Positions 40,786 to 49,744 of a DNA stretch of 64,000 nt are shown here, piece after piece. How positions within the stretch are numbered: the stretch's first letter is position 1; each line of letters begins with the position of its first letter. The notes beneath the pieces were generated by a model. That model ran no database searches. It had not been told where the DNA came from and saw nothing but the letters and a program-made list of their open reading frames with translations. The stretch is from Chitinophaga dinghuensis (GTDB taxonomy: Bacteria > Bacteroidota > Bacteroidia > Chitinophagales > Chitinophagaceae). Both the position numbers and the translations under genes were made by a program. The stretch is from contig NZ_QLMA01000002.1 in the NCBI RefSeq assembly GCF_003259435.1, forward strand, positions 124,001-188,000, written 5' to 3'.

Positions 40786-42246
40786 TTATTTTATTGCAGA
40801 TTTAGTTGCCGGAATGGTAATGATAAACTCACTGCCTTTGTCGGGTTCGCTATGTACCATAATGGTTCCACCATGAAGCTCCACAATTTTTCTGACATAA
40901 CTGAGGCCAAGACCAAAGCCTTTTACTTTGTGTAAATTTCCTGTTGGCACTCTGAAAAATTTATCAAATATGCTCTCTTGGTAGGAGCGGGGAATGCCGA
41001 TGCCATTATCTTTCACACGAATTTTCAACATCCCTTTTTCGTCCGATACCTGGATGTGAACATACGGCTTTTCACCGGAGTATTTAATGGCATTATCCAC
41101 TAAATTATTGATGGCATTTGCAATATGTGATTTATCTATGTAAACAGTTTCCCGTTTTAGATTGTTGTCATATCGTAACTGTAACGAATTAGACTTTAAC
41201 TGATGATTAGATAGGATGTTATCGATAATTTCATTCAGATCGGTTTCTTCTCGAAATAATTCGATCTCTTCTTTTTCTTCTGTTGCAATATGCAATACTT
41301 TTTCAACCAGATCGGAAAGTCGTTGCAGTTCTTGTTTTGATGTATTGAGATAACGTTGCGTTTTTTCCGGATCGTTCAATGCATTGAAATGCTGCAAGGC
41401 TTCAACGGCCGCAGACACAGTAGCAATAGGTGTTTTCAGCTCATGTGTCATGTTGTTGATGAAGTCATTTTTTACTTCGGATAATCTCTTTTGCTTTAAA
41501 ATTGTGCGGAGCATATAAACGAAAGAAAGTACCGTAAGTATCATTAGTATCAGGGAAGCAATCAAAGTCCAGAGCATTTTCTGGATAACAAATTGAAGTG
41601 GCGATTCAAAAGTTGCCTGCACAAACAGATTACTACCTTCTTTAACGGGAACTTTCCTTGTCCTGTTGGGCATTCTACGACGGATGCTGTCTTTGAAACT
41701 CCCTCTTTCAAGACCGCTGAAGTTCATGTGAAACGTATCGAGTTTATACCTTGTTGTTATCTGCCTGCTGTTAAGTTCTGATTTAAACGCGGAGTCTACT
41801 CTGGCGAGAACGGTGCTATCACTATCCCTGTTGTGGTTGGTGATAATGATTTCTGAAATATGAGAATCAGTAGTATCTCCGTTTAGGCGTGAAGGTGAGG
41901 AAGAATCATCTGCTTGCCGGGCTACCGGTCTGACCTGAATCAATCTGTCAGAACTGGCTACAGCAGGGCGATTGTCTCTGTTAGGTCCCAGCTCTTCCAT
42001 CATCATCACATAACCTTTAATCGGTTTTTTTGAAGAATCTTCGTCTTTTAGAGAGTACCTTATGTATCGGCGAACGTCTGAATATCGTTGAAAGAAGGTG
42101 GCGCTACGAAGTGCATCACTGATTCCCCGGCTGAATTGGTCTTCGTTAAATCGATAGGAGTTGTATAACCAGTATCCCTGGAATAGGATGATTCCAAGTA
42201 TACAAATTATCATGAGGGTAAGAGTTATTCTAATACGCTGACGCAT
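40786..42246 (-). CDS. Sensor histidine kinase with large periplasmic domain
   Basis: A 486-residue membrane kinase. Transmembrane helices at residues ~8-28 and ~226-250 bracket a ~195-residue periplasmic region of no known sensor family; it is Ser/Asp/Arg-rich around residues 90-140. HisKA 'DFINNMTHELKTPIATVSA' and HATPase 'INNLVDNAIKYSGEKP', 'VKDNGIGIPRSYQESIFDKF', 'GFGLGLSYVRKIVELHGG' are intact. ATG 42246 is chosen: a TTG at 42279 lies upstream of the promoter. It is divergent from the GLPGLI gene, 141 bp apart. Confidence 0.9.
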   Translation of the reverse strand: MRQRIRITLTLMIICILGIILFQGYWLYNSYRFNEDQFSRGISDALRSATFFQRYSDVRRYIRYSLKDEDSSKKPIKGYVMMMEELGPNRDNRPAVASSDRLIQVRPVARQADDSSSPSRLNGDTTDSHISEIIITNHNRDSDSTVLARVDSAFKSELNSRQITTRYKLDTFHMNFSGLERGSFKDSIRRRMPNRTRKVPVKEGSNLFVQATFESPLQFVIQKMLWTLIASLILMILTVLSFVYMLRTILKQKRLSEVKNDFINNMTHELKTPIATVSAAVEALQHFNALNDPEKTQRYLNTSKQELQRLSDLVEKVLHIATEEKEEIELFREETDLNEIIDNILSNHQLKSNSLQLRYDNNLKRETVYIDKSHIANAINNLVDNAIKYSGEKPYVHIQVSDEKGMLKIRVKDNGIGIPRSYQESIFDKFFRVPTGNLHKVKGFGLGLSYVRKIVELHGGTIMVHSEPDKGSEFIITIPATKSAIK

Positions 42247-42266
42247 GAGTCTATTTTGAACTTTGA

Positions 42267-42300
42267 CAAAACTATCCAATCCGCCGGGAAAGCGACCAAA
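42267..42300 (-). promoter_or_regulatory. Promoter of the kinase-regulator operon
   Basis: Minus strand: TTTG (42297-42300), 22 bp, TAGTTTTG (42267-42274; TAnnTTTG exact). Start of transcription is predicted near 42261, 15 nt before ATG 42246. Confidence 0.5.
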
Positions 42301-42387
42301 ACCTTAACAATAATTAACAGTAAATAATGGTATTTAACGCTCAATAATGGCTCGAATAAAGATTTTTGCATATAAAAACAACCATTT

Positions 42388-43197
42388 ATGAATCTACTAT
42401 CCCGGCTGGTACTGGCAGCAGCGTTACTGCCCCTATCCTCATCCCTGTTTGCGCAGCAATCAGGCGTTATTGATTATGAGGTAACTCAGCGTATTGACCG
42501 TGAAAGAATGGCCCGATTCCAGGGTAACAACAATGATAATAGCGCTGATATTCCCGATGTAGTTACACTCCAGCAACATTTTACTTTTAATAATGGAATA
42601 GGCAAACTGACGACAGATCGTCCTGATTTTGGGGGTAATGGCGGATTCGGTGGAGGCAGAAGAAATGGTCAGAGAGGCGATTCCGCCACCCAACAGGGCC
42701 AACGACGCCAAGGTGGAGGCCCCGGCCAGGGAGGTGGATTCAGAGGCGGAATGGGCAACCAGCTGGTAGATTTGCAACATAAGAAATATCAAAATGTGTT
42801 CTCAACATCCGGAGACGATCGAAAAACGTATTTTACTGAAGAGGACTTTATTATTGCCTCTAATGTTCAGAATACAGATAAGACCAAAAAAATTGCAGGT
42901 TATACCTGTAAGAAGGCTACGGTTAAGCTAAAAGATGATACTTACACCATTTGGTACACCACGGAACTACCTTTTGCTTATTCTCCAATCAATGGATTAT
43001 TGCCAGACAGCAACGCAGTAATCCTCTCTGCAGAAGGTGGTAACCGCTCCTTTACAGCACAGAAAGTAACGCTTAAACCAGTAACGGACACCGACCTCGC
43101 TCTGCCCGCAGACGCTCAGAAAATATCGCAAGATCAAATGCGGGACCTGAGAAGAGACGAAATGGAAAAATTACGTAAGCGGCAACAACAGAACTAG
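42388..43197 (+). CDS. GLPGLI-family secreted protein with Gly/Arg-rich insert
   Basis: A 269-residue protein with a signal peptide (MNLLSRLVLAAALLPLSSSL, ending FAQ). A GLPGLI-family core: 'YTCKKATVKLKDDTYTIWYT' and 'PINGLLPDSNAVILS', where the family phrase GLPGLI is replaced by NGLLP. Between residues ~80 and ~130 is a Gly/Arg/Gln-rich low-complexity insert ('GGNGGFGGGRRNGQRG', 'GGPGQGGGFRGGMG'). The C-terminus is a charged helix. Such proteins regularly precede outer-membrane barrel genes in Bacteroidota; the barrel gene here starts 38 bp later and also ends in a Gly/Arg-rich tail. The exact role is unknown. Confidence 0.82.
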   Translation: MNLLSRLVLAAALLPLSSSLFAQQSGVIDYEVTQRIDRERMARFQGNNNDNSADIPDVVTLQQHFTFNNGIGKLTTDRPDFGGNGGFGGGRRNGQRGDSATQQGQRRQGGGPGQGGGFRGGMGNQLVDLQHKKYQNVFSTSGDDRKTYFTEEDFIIASNVQNTDKTKKIAGYTCKKATVKLKDDTYTIWYTTELPFAYSPINGLLPDSNAVILSAEGGNRSFTAQKVTLKPVTDTDLALPADAQKISQDQMRDLRRDEMEKLRKRQQQN

Positions 43198-43235
43198 AAA
43201 CAGCAGTATCTTACATTTTTCCGCTAATTCCTATT

Positions 43236-46106
43236 ATGAAGAGAATTCTAATAATCTTACTGACATTGGGTTTGGGCGTTACTAACGCCCTGGCTCAGTC
43301 GTCACTAGGAAAGATTAAAGGCCAACTAACCGACCAGACAACCAAAGAAGCCTTACCCGCTGCTACTGTTGTATTGCTGCACGCAAAAGATTCTTCCGTC
43401 GCCAACACCGCCGTTTCCGATAATAAAGGAAACTTCGAAATTACCGGCATCGCAGATGGATCATACCGACTATTCCTCAGCTTTATGGGGTATAAATCTG
43501 TATACAAACCTATTACTATTTCTGCCGACAATAAACAGGTCAATCTCGGCAACCTCGCTATGGAACATAAAGGCGTTGACCTCAAAGGCGTTGAAATCCT
43601 GGAAGAAAAACCACCTATCGTGGTGAAGAAAGACACCCTGGAATTCAATGCTGACGCCTTTAAAACAAGAGAGAACTCCGTCGTTGAAGACCTCCTGAAA
43701 AAATTACCAGGCGTAGTGGTAGATAAAGACGGCGGTATTACAGCACAAGGACAAACCGTTACCAAAGTATTGGTAGATGGTAAACCTTTCTTCGGTACCG
43801 ACCCTAAACTCGCTACCAAAAACCTACCCGCGAATATTATTGATAAAGTACAGCTGATAGATAAAAAGTCCGATCAGGCTGAATTTACACAGATTGATGA
43901 TGGACAAACAGAGAAAGCCATCAACATCGTCATCAAGAAAGATAAGAAGAAAGGTATGTTCGGCCGCGCTACTGCCGGCTATGGAACAGATGATAGATAT
44001 GGCCTGAACTTTAACCTCAACCGATTCCGCGATAATCAACAATTATCTATCATCGGTGGCGGCAACAACGTGAATAACCTTGGATTCACCGCTCAAAACC
44101 AAATGAGCTTTGGCCGTGCAGGTAACGGCGGAGGCGGGACTGGCCGTGGCGCCGTTCGTATGGGTACAGGCTCTTCTACTGCAGTGCCGGCAGGTATCAC
44201 CAGTAGCTGGAATACAGGCATTAACTTCAATCAGACCTATTCTAATAAACTAATACTGAACGGAAGTTACTTCTTTAATGACAACAAAGTCAATGTATTA
44301 CAGAATACAACTCAACAAAATATTCAGCCAAACTACTCTAACTTCCAATATACCAATACGGCATCGAACACGGAAAATGCAAACAACCGCTTCAATGTAC
44401 GACTGGAATATAATATAGACTCTTTCAACTCGATCATTTTCACCCCCACCTATTCCTTGACAAATGCCAACAGCAACTCCTACAACGTGTATTCTACCGT
44501 CGGCAGTAACAACAAGGATACGATCAACAAAGGTGCGACCTATAACGACGGACAAGGAAATACGTCCTCTTTCGGTGGAAATATCTTGTACAAAAAACGC
44601 TTCAAAAAGAAAGGCCGTACCATCAGTCTGAACCTGGGCTATAATAATAGCTCTTCCGACCAGACAAGTACGGTTATCTCCAATACAACTTTCTTTAACA
44701 ACGCTATCAGGAAAGATTCATCCTATAACCAGATGAATACGAATAATAGCGACAGCAGGAATGTTAGCGCGAATCTCACCTATACAGAACCTATCTCTAA
44801 AGACAGGTACCTGGAGGTAAACTATGGCATCACGAATTATACCAGCAATGCCAAACGCTTCACTTTTGATTATGATTCTGCCAAACTGAATTATAATCAT
44901 AGGAATGATTCGCTGAGTAATATTTTTGATAACCATACGATCAATCAGCAAACAGGTTTCGCTATTCGTACCGTAAAACTGAAGTATGATTATTCCATTG
45001 GACTGAATCTTATCTTCAATAATCTGGACAACGATACTTATTCTTTCAGAACAAAGAGAGATAGCACTATTACGCAGCATACGCTGAATTTCGCACCTAA
45101 CGCGACTTTCAACTATACCTTTTCCAAAAACAAGCGCCTGCGTCTTAACTACAGCGGTATTACCACACAACCTACCGTACAGCAATTGCAACCCGTTCCG
45201 GACAACAGCGATGCATTGTACATACAGCTGGGTAACCCCAACCTGAAACCATCTTATAACAATACCATTACGGTAAACTATAACACCTTTAACTTCCAGA
45301 CTTTCCGTGGCATGTTCGCCATGCTGAACGCCGGATTTGGTAGTAATAAAATTATCAATGCCAACAGGTATGATTCCACTACCGGTAAAACGATCAGTAT
45401 GCCGGTAAACGTGAACGGATATTACAATGTAAGCGGCACCTTACATAATTCCATTCCGTTGTCCAAAACGCCGGGGCAAAACCTGAACACCGGAACCAGC
45501 GTTAGTTACAGTCGCGACATATCCCTGAACGATATGCAGAAAAACTTCAGCAATACCATTAACCTGGCCCAAAATGCCAATGTGAATTATATGCTGAAAG
45601 ACTGGTTGGACGTGTCTGCCGGCGGCAGTATTTCGTATAACATTGTTCGTTATACACTGACTAAATCTTCCAATGCCAATTATATGAATTACTCCCTGAA
45701 CGCAGATGTAAACGTAACGCTGCCTAAAGGATTTATGATTGGTTCAGATATCAATTACATAACAAGCAGTGGACTCTCAGCAGGAAACAACGTCGCATCC
45801 ACCCTGTGGAATGCGAACATCGCTAAGTATGTATTCCCCAAAAAACAAGGATTAATTAAACTCCAGGGCTTTGATCTGTTGAGACAATACGCTTCTGTAT
45901 CCAGGTCTGTTACTGATAACTTTATCAGAGACACCCGTTCCAATGTACTGCAACAGTACTTTATGCTCAGCTTTACCTATTTCCTGAACCGTTTCGGTGG
46001 ACCTAATTCCAACAATCGCGGCGACAGACAGGGAATGGATCGGGGCATGCGCATGTACCGTGGCGGCGGCGGTGGTGGCGGTGGCTTCAGACCAGGAGGA
46101 TTCTGA
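43236..46106 (+). CDS. TonB-dependent receptor-like outer-membrane beta-barrel protein
   Basis: A 956-residue protein with a signal peptide (residues 1-20), a CarboxypepD_reg-like beta-sandwich (~25-115, 'GKIKGQLTDQTTKEALPAAT'), a plug-like domain (~125-240; 'VEDLLKKLPGVVVDKDGGIT', 'VDGKPFFGTDP') and a large Asn/Ser/Thr-rich barrel. The end is 'RGMRMYRGGGGGGGGFRPGG', a Gly/Arg-rich tail after the last strand. The barrel resembles the 'outer membrane beta-barrel family 3' group rather than SusC; no SusD partner is present. Substrate unknown. It shares its transcript with the GLPGLI gene and is next to a two-component pair. Confidence 0.87.
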   Translation: MKRILIILLTLGLGVTNALAQSSLGKIKGQLTDQTTKEALPAATVVLLHAKDSSVANTAVSDNKGNFEITGIADGSYRLFLSFMGYKSVYKPITISADNKQVNLGNLAMEHKGVDLKGVEILEEKPPIVVKKDTLEFNADAFKTRENSVVEDLLKKLPGVVVDKDGGITAQGQTVTKVLVDGKPFFGTDPKLATKNLPANIIDKVQLIDKKSDQAEFTQIDDGQTEKAINIVIKKDKKKGMFGRATAGYGTDDRYGLNFNLNRFRDNQQLSIIGGGNNVNNLGFTAQNQMSFGRAGNGGGGTGRGAVRMGTGSSTAVPAGITSSWNTGINFNQTYSNKLILNGSYFFNDNKVNVLQNTTQQNIQPNYSNFQYTNTASNTENANNRFNVRLEYNIDSFNSIIFTPTYSLTNANSNSYNVYSTVGSNNKDTINKGATYNDGQGNTSSFGGNILYKKRFKKKGRTISLNLGYNNSSSDQTSTVISNTTFFNNAIRKDSSYNQMNTNNSDSRNVSANLTYTEPISKDRYLEVNYGITNYTSNAKRFTFDYDSAKLNYNHRNDSLSNIFDNHTINQQTGFAIRTVKLKYDYSIGLNLIFNNLDNDTYSFRTKRDSTITQHTLNFAPNATFNYTFSKNKRLRLNYSGITTQPTVQQLQPVPDNSDALYIQLGNPNLKPSYNNTITVNYNTFNFQTFRGMFAMLNAGFGSNKIINANRYDSTTGKTISMPVNVNGYYNVSGTLHNSIPLSKTPGQNLNTGTSVSYSRDISLNDMQKNFSNTINLAQNANVNYMLKDWLDVSAGGSISYNIVRYTLTKSSNANYMNYSLNADVNVTLPKGFMIGSDINYITSSGLSAGNNVASTLWNANIAKYVFPKKQGLIKLQGFDLLRQYASVSRSVTDNFIRDTRSNVLQQYFMLSFTYFLNRFGGPNSNNRGDRQGMDRGMRMYRGGGGGGGGFRPGGF

Positions 46107-46131
46107 TAGACTTCATTATTGCTAAAATATG

Positions 46132-46165
46132 AAAGGCAGCAAGGATAAAATCCTTGCTGCCTTTG
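46132..46165. terminator. Rho-independent terminator
   Basis: AAAGGCAGCAAGGA and TCCTTGCTGCCTTT flank a TAAAA loop. It lies between the converging barrel gene and small membrane protein gene and has weak T/A tracts on both sides. Confidence 0.8.
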
Positions 46166-46184
46166 TGTTTAAAGTAGGTTGCGC

Positions 46185-46472
46185 TTACCTGGAAACTGCA
46201 CCTTTCGGCTGCGGGGCAAAAACCCGCCTGATAACCCACGCCAAAGTAAACGAGGGAATAATATCTGTTCCGGGGAACAACTCTTCAATGAAAGTAAATA
46301 TACTGCCGAAGGAACCTAAAGTACCGCCAAACATACGATAGAAAATAAATGCTGCGATAGGGGCCCAAACAACGTCACTTACTTCGCCTAATACCGGGAT
46401 GGCATAACTGGCGCATCCCACCAGATCCAGGAATACACAGAGCCATAAATTGGGAGTATATCTTTTTTCCAT
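46185..46472 (-). CDS. Small membrane protein of unknown function
   Basis: A 95-residue protein with two or three hydrophobic segments (about residues 10-28, 33-55 and 72-85). Phrases such as 'FLDLVGCASYAIPVLGEVSD' and 'WAPIAAFIFYRMFGGTLGSF' look like a real, conserved membrane protein, not a chance frame. No function can be assigned. It is a single gene between a barrel protein and a divergent secreted sugar-isomerase-like gene. Confidence 0.7.
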   Translation of the reverse strand: MEKRYTPNLWLCVFLDLVGCASYAIPVLGEVSDVVWAPIAAFIFYRMFGGTLGSFGSIFTFIEELFPGTDIIPSFTLAWVIRRVFAPQPKGAVSR

Positions 46473-46633
46473 ATTCCACCTCCGCTTTTCTTTACGTAAA
46501 CAAATTACTTACCAAATCAGGCAATTGTTACAGCAAAGTTAAAGAATAAGTTATGTTCTCCTGCCACAGCTCCCAATTACCTTGCAATTACAATTTATTT
46601 GCCCTACATTTAATGGTATTATAAACACTTAAT

Positions 46634-47524
46634 ATGCCTCAGAAAAACTCCCGCCGCGATATGATAAAGAAAGTGGCTACCATGGCGGTAGCATCTACTG
46701 CAATATCAGGACTGGCAAACAGAGTATCGGCACACGAAAACGTTATGGAAGACAAACTGAAAGGAAAAATCAACCACTCCGTTTGCGCCTGGTGCTATCA
46801 AATCCCTCTGGATGATCTCTGCAAAGCCGCAAAGAAAATCGGTATCACCTCCATCGATCTGGTAAATCCAAAGGACTTTGATATCCTCAAAAAAAATGAC
46901 CTGACCTGTGCCATGGTGGCCAGTAACGGAAAGGATTGGGGCATCACCAGAGGCTTCAACAATCCGGAATACCACGACAAACTGGAAGCCTATTTCAAAG
47001 AATATATTGACGCCACCGCCAAAGCCGGCTTCAAAAACCTGATCTGCTTCTCCGGTAACCGCAATGGCCTGGATGCACAACAAGGTATTGAAAACTGCGC
47101 CAAAGGCCTGCGCCGCATCCTGGGATACGCAGAGAAGAAAAATGTAACCTTAGTCATGGAACTACTGAACAGTAAAGTAGATCACCATGATTATCAATGC
47201 GATCACACCAACTGGGGCGTGGATCTCTGCAAATCGCTGGGCTCCGAAAACTTCAAACTCCTCTATGATATCTACCATATGCAAATCATGGAAGGAGATG
47301 TAATCCGCACCATCCGCGATAATCACCAATACATCGCACATTATCATACCGGCGGCGTTCCAGGCCGACATGAAATCGACGATAGCCAGGAACTCTTTTA
47401 CCCTGCTATCATGCGCGCCATCTATGATACCGGCTTCAAAGGATATGTAGCACAGGAGTTCGTTCCTGCACAACCAGATCCGCTGGCTTCGCTGAATAAA
47501 GCCGTTCATATCTGCGACATCTAA
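46634..47524 (+). CDS. Secreted hydroxypyruvate isomerase-like TIM-barrel protein
   Basis: A 296-residue protein. The N-terminus 'SRRDMIKKVATMAVAS' resembles a twin-arginine (Tat) signal. The rest is an AP-endonuclease-2-type TIM barrel matching the hydroxypyruvate isomerase family: 'NHSVCAWCYQIPLDDLC', 'LVMELLNSKVDHHDYQCDH', 'FKLLYDIYHMQIMEGDVI', 'IAHYHTGGVPGRHEIDDSQE' and 'GYVAQEFVP', with Glu, Asp, His, Glu metal ligands present. Cytosolic Hyi interconverts hydroxypyruvate and tartronate semialdehyde; an exported copy may act on another sugar or keto acid. A terminator follows. A Bacteroidota-like element (TTG, 20 bp, TACATTTA) lies at 46582-46612. Confidence 0.85.
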   Translation: MPQKNSRRDMIKKVATMAVASTAISGLANRVSAHENVMEDKLKGKINHSVCAWCYQIPLDDLCKAAKKIGITSIDLVNPKDFDILKKNDLTCAMVASNGKDWGITRGFNNPEYHDKLEAYFKEYIDATAKAGFKNLICFSGNRNGLDAQQGIENCAKGLRRILGYAEKKNVTLVMELLNSKVDHHDYQCDHTNWGVDLCKSLGSENFKLLYDIYHMQIMEGDVIRTIRDNHQYIAHYHTGGVPGRHEIDDSQELFYPAIMRAIYDTGFKGYVAQEFVPAQPDPLASLNKAVHICDI

Positions 47525-47559
47525 TCTCCCAACAACAATTATTTCATTAAATATCAATG

Positions 47560-47600
47560 ACATCCGTTTGAACCTTCCCTTCAAACGGATGTTTTATTTT
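47560..47600 (+). terminator. Rho-independent terminator
   Basis: ACATCCGTTTGAA and TTCAAACGGATGT around CCTTCC, followed by TTTATTTT. Its T tract runs into the TTTG of the next promoter. Confidence 0.88.
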
Positions 47601-47628
47601 GATTGTTATCTTCCCCCACTTACCTTTG
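47598..47628 (+). promoter_or_regulatory. Canonical promoter of the APC permease gene
   Basis: TTTG (47598-47601), 19 bp, TACCTTTG (47621-47628): exact matches. It gives a leader of ~26 nt before ATG 47660, and excludes the TTG at 47603. Confidence 0.65.
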
Positions 47629-47659
47629 CCGGCACTTAGTCCACAAAAACAGTAGAGTA

Positions 47660-49114
47660 ATGAAGCAATACTACAAAAAACCACTATCATGGCTGCTCGC
47701 TGAATCAGCAGACGACAGCGCCAAAACCCTGAAGCGTACGCTGAATGGATTTCAGCTCACGATGCTGGGATTAGGTGTTATCATTGGCGCGGGCCTCTTT
47801 TCACTAACAGGAATTGCATCTGCCAACCATGCCGGTCCTGCCGTTACGTTGTCTTTTGTAGTTGCTGCCATTGGCTGTGCTTTTGCAGGATTATGTTACG
47901 CAGAATTCGCATCTATGATACCTGTAGCCGGCAGTGCCTACACCTATGCTTATACTACGATGGGCGAATTATTTGCCTGGATAATAGGGTGGGACCTCGT
48001 GCTGGAGTTTTCTGTGGGCGCGGCTACTGTTGCTATCAGCTGGTCTAACTATCTGGTGAAATTCCTTTCTAACTACAATATCTATTTGCCGGAACGCTGG
48101 CTACATTCTCCTTTCGAAACATTCACTTCCCATACCGGCGAAACGATAAACGGTATCATCAATCTTCCGGCAGCGCTGGTAGTCATTATGATGTCGCTGA
48201 TCCTGATTCGTGGCACTAAAGGATCTGCTATCTGGAATGCAATTGTGGTATCGTTGAAAGTAGGCGTGGTGCTTGTTTTTATTGCGCTGGGCTGGAAGTA
48301 TATTCAACCCGCCAACCTGACGCCATATATCCCGGAGAACACAGGTAAATTCGGTGATTTTGGCGTATCCGGTATCTTCCGTGGCGCAGGGATTGTATTC
48401 TTCGTGTTCCTGGGATTTGATATTATCAGTACAGCGGCACAGGAAACGAAAAATCCCCGCAAAAATATGCCTATAGGTATCCTGGGCTCTCTGGCTATCT
48501 GTACAGTATTGTTCATCCTGTTTGCACATGTAATGACAGGCCTGGCGCCCTATAAGGAATTCAAAGACAGTGGCGCACCAGTGGCTATTGCGATTGCGCA
48601 TACGCCTTATACCTGGCTGGGACAGGCTATTCTGCTCGCCATTATTGTAGGATATACCTCTGTTATACTGGTGGATTTGCTGGGGCAAAGCCGCGTCTTT
48701 TACGCCATGTCAAAGGATGGCCTCTTACCAAAGATTTTCTCAGAAATACATCCACGTTTTCGTACACCGTGGAAATCCAATATTCTGTTCTGCATCTTCA
48801 TCAGTTTATTTGCCGCCTTTGTACCATTAAAGGTAGTAGGAGAGATGACCAGTATTGGAACTTTGCTGGCATTTGTGATGGTATGCGCAGGCGTTTGGAT
48901 CATGCGCTACACCATGCCGGATGCGCCGCGCGCTTTCCGTACGCCATGGGTACCGCTGGTGCCTATTCTGGGTATAATTTCCTGCATGGCAATGATGGTG
49001 TCGTTGCCATTGGATACCTGGCTGCGACTAATCATCTGGATGGCAATCGGAATGGTGATTTATTACGCCTATGGCAAGAAAAACAGCCGGGTGAGAGCCG
49101 CTGAAAAGGCCTAG
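47660..49114 (+). CDS. APC-family amino-acid permease (cationic amino-acid transporter type)
   Basis: A 484-residue integral membrane protein with about 12-14 helices. 'MLGLGVIIGAGLFSLTGIAS' (substrate-binding TM1), 'PAVTLSFVVAAIGCAFAGLC', 'IGWDLVLEFSVGAATVAISW' and 'GIVFFVFLGFDIISTAAQET' are the marks of the CAT/YfnA branch. It is expected to import amino acids with cations or exchange them; the substrate is not clear. A strong promoter stands upstream. The end overlaps the convergent GNAT gene by 4 bp. Confidence 0.92.
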   Translation: MKQYYKKPLSWLLAESADDSAKTLKRTLNGFQLTMLGLGVIIGAGLFSLTGIASANHAGPAVTLSFVVAAIGCAFAGLCYAEFASMIPVAGSAYTYAYTTMGELFAWIIGWDLVLEFSVGAATVAISWSNYLVKFLSNYNIYLPERWLHSPFETFTSHTGETINGIINLPAALVVIMMSLILIRGTKGSAIWNAIVVSLKVGVVLVFIALGWKYIQPANLTPYIPENTGKFGDFGVSGIFRGAGIVFFVFLGFDIISTAAQETKNPRKNMPIGILGSLAICTVLFILFAHVMTGLAPYKEFKDSGAPVAIAIAHTPYTWLGQAILLAIIVGYTSVILVDLLGQSRVFYAMSKDGLLPKIFSEIHPRFRTPWKSNILFCIFISLFAAFVPLKVVGEMTSIGTLLAFVMVCAGVWIMRYTMPDAPRAFRTPWVPLVPILGIISCMAMMVSLPLDTWLRLIIWMAIGMVIYYAYGKKNSRVRAAEKA

Positions 49115-49653
49115 AAATGCCAGTCTTCCTTCAATACGCCCATCACGACCATGTCCACAAACTGGCCGTGTAGTTTGGCATTGGCACGAAGAACTCCTTC
49201 CCGGCAGAAGCCTAATTTAATGGGAATACGGCCACTTTGTTCGTTTTGAAGAACGAAGCGTATTTCAATTTTATGTATATGGAGACGCTGAAACGCGTAA
49301 CTGATTAAGGCCTTAGAAGCGGCAGTTGCAATACCTTTTCCCTGGAATGCAGCGCCAACCCAGTAACCAATTTCTGCTTTCTGTAACTGGTGATCCCAGT
49401 TATGCAGATCTATCACGCCGCAGAAAGTGTGATTAGACCAAATGCCTAATGCCAGCGCTTCCTGCTCTTCCGTTTTTCGTTTCATCAGTTCAATGAAGCG
49501 AAGACTATGTTCTTCTTTTGTGTTGTAATCTACCCAAGGGAGGAACCGGCGCAACTGTTTGCGGGAGACTTCCAGCTGCTGATAAACATGCGGAGCATCT
49601 TCTGGTTGCAGCTGTTTCAGGAATAGTGTTTCATTAACTGGAATCTCAATCAT
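49111..49653 (-). CDS. GNAT-family N-acetyltransferase (RimJ/RimL type)
   Basis: A 180-residue acetyltransferase. 'LFLKQLQPEDAPHVYQQL' opens the fold, 'KAEIGYWVGAAFQGKGIATA' is the acetyl-CoA loop (Q-x-x-G-x-A), and 'IHKIEIRFVLQNEQSGRIPI' followed by 'KLGFCREGVLR' close it. RimJ/RimL relatives acetylate ribosomal protein N-termini, but many act on other amines, so the substrate is open. It is convergent with the permease gene. Confidence 0.88.
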   Translation of the reverse strand: MIEIPVNETLFLKQLQPEDAPHVYQQLEVSRKQLRRFLPWVDYNTKEEHSLRFIELMKRKTEEQEALALGIWSNHTFCGVIDLHNWDHQLQKAEIGYWVGAAFQGKGIATAASKALISYAFQRLHIHKIEIRFVLQNEQSGRIPIKLGFCREGVLRANAKLHGQFVDMVVMGVLKEDWHF

Positions 49654-49690
49654 AGCCGGGAAAAGGGAATAAAAGGGGCTAAACTAATAA

Positions 49691-49725
49691 AAAAAGCGGG
49701 AACCATAATAGGGTCCCGCTTTTTA
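49691..49725 (-). terminator. Rho-independent terminator of the DUF4136 gene
   Basis: AAAAAGCGGGAACC pairs with GGGTCCCGCTTTTT (one mismatch), loop ATAATA; on the minus strand a long T run follows. It ends the transcript of the gene at 49745-50374. Confidence 0.85.
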
Positions 49726-49744
49726 CCTTTGCACCTGAACTAAC

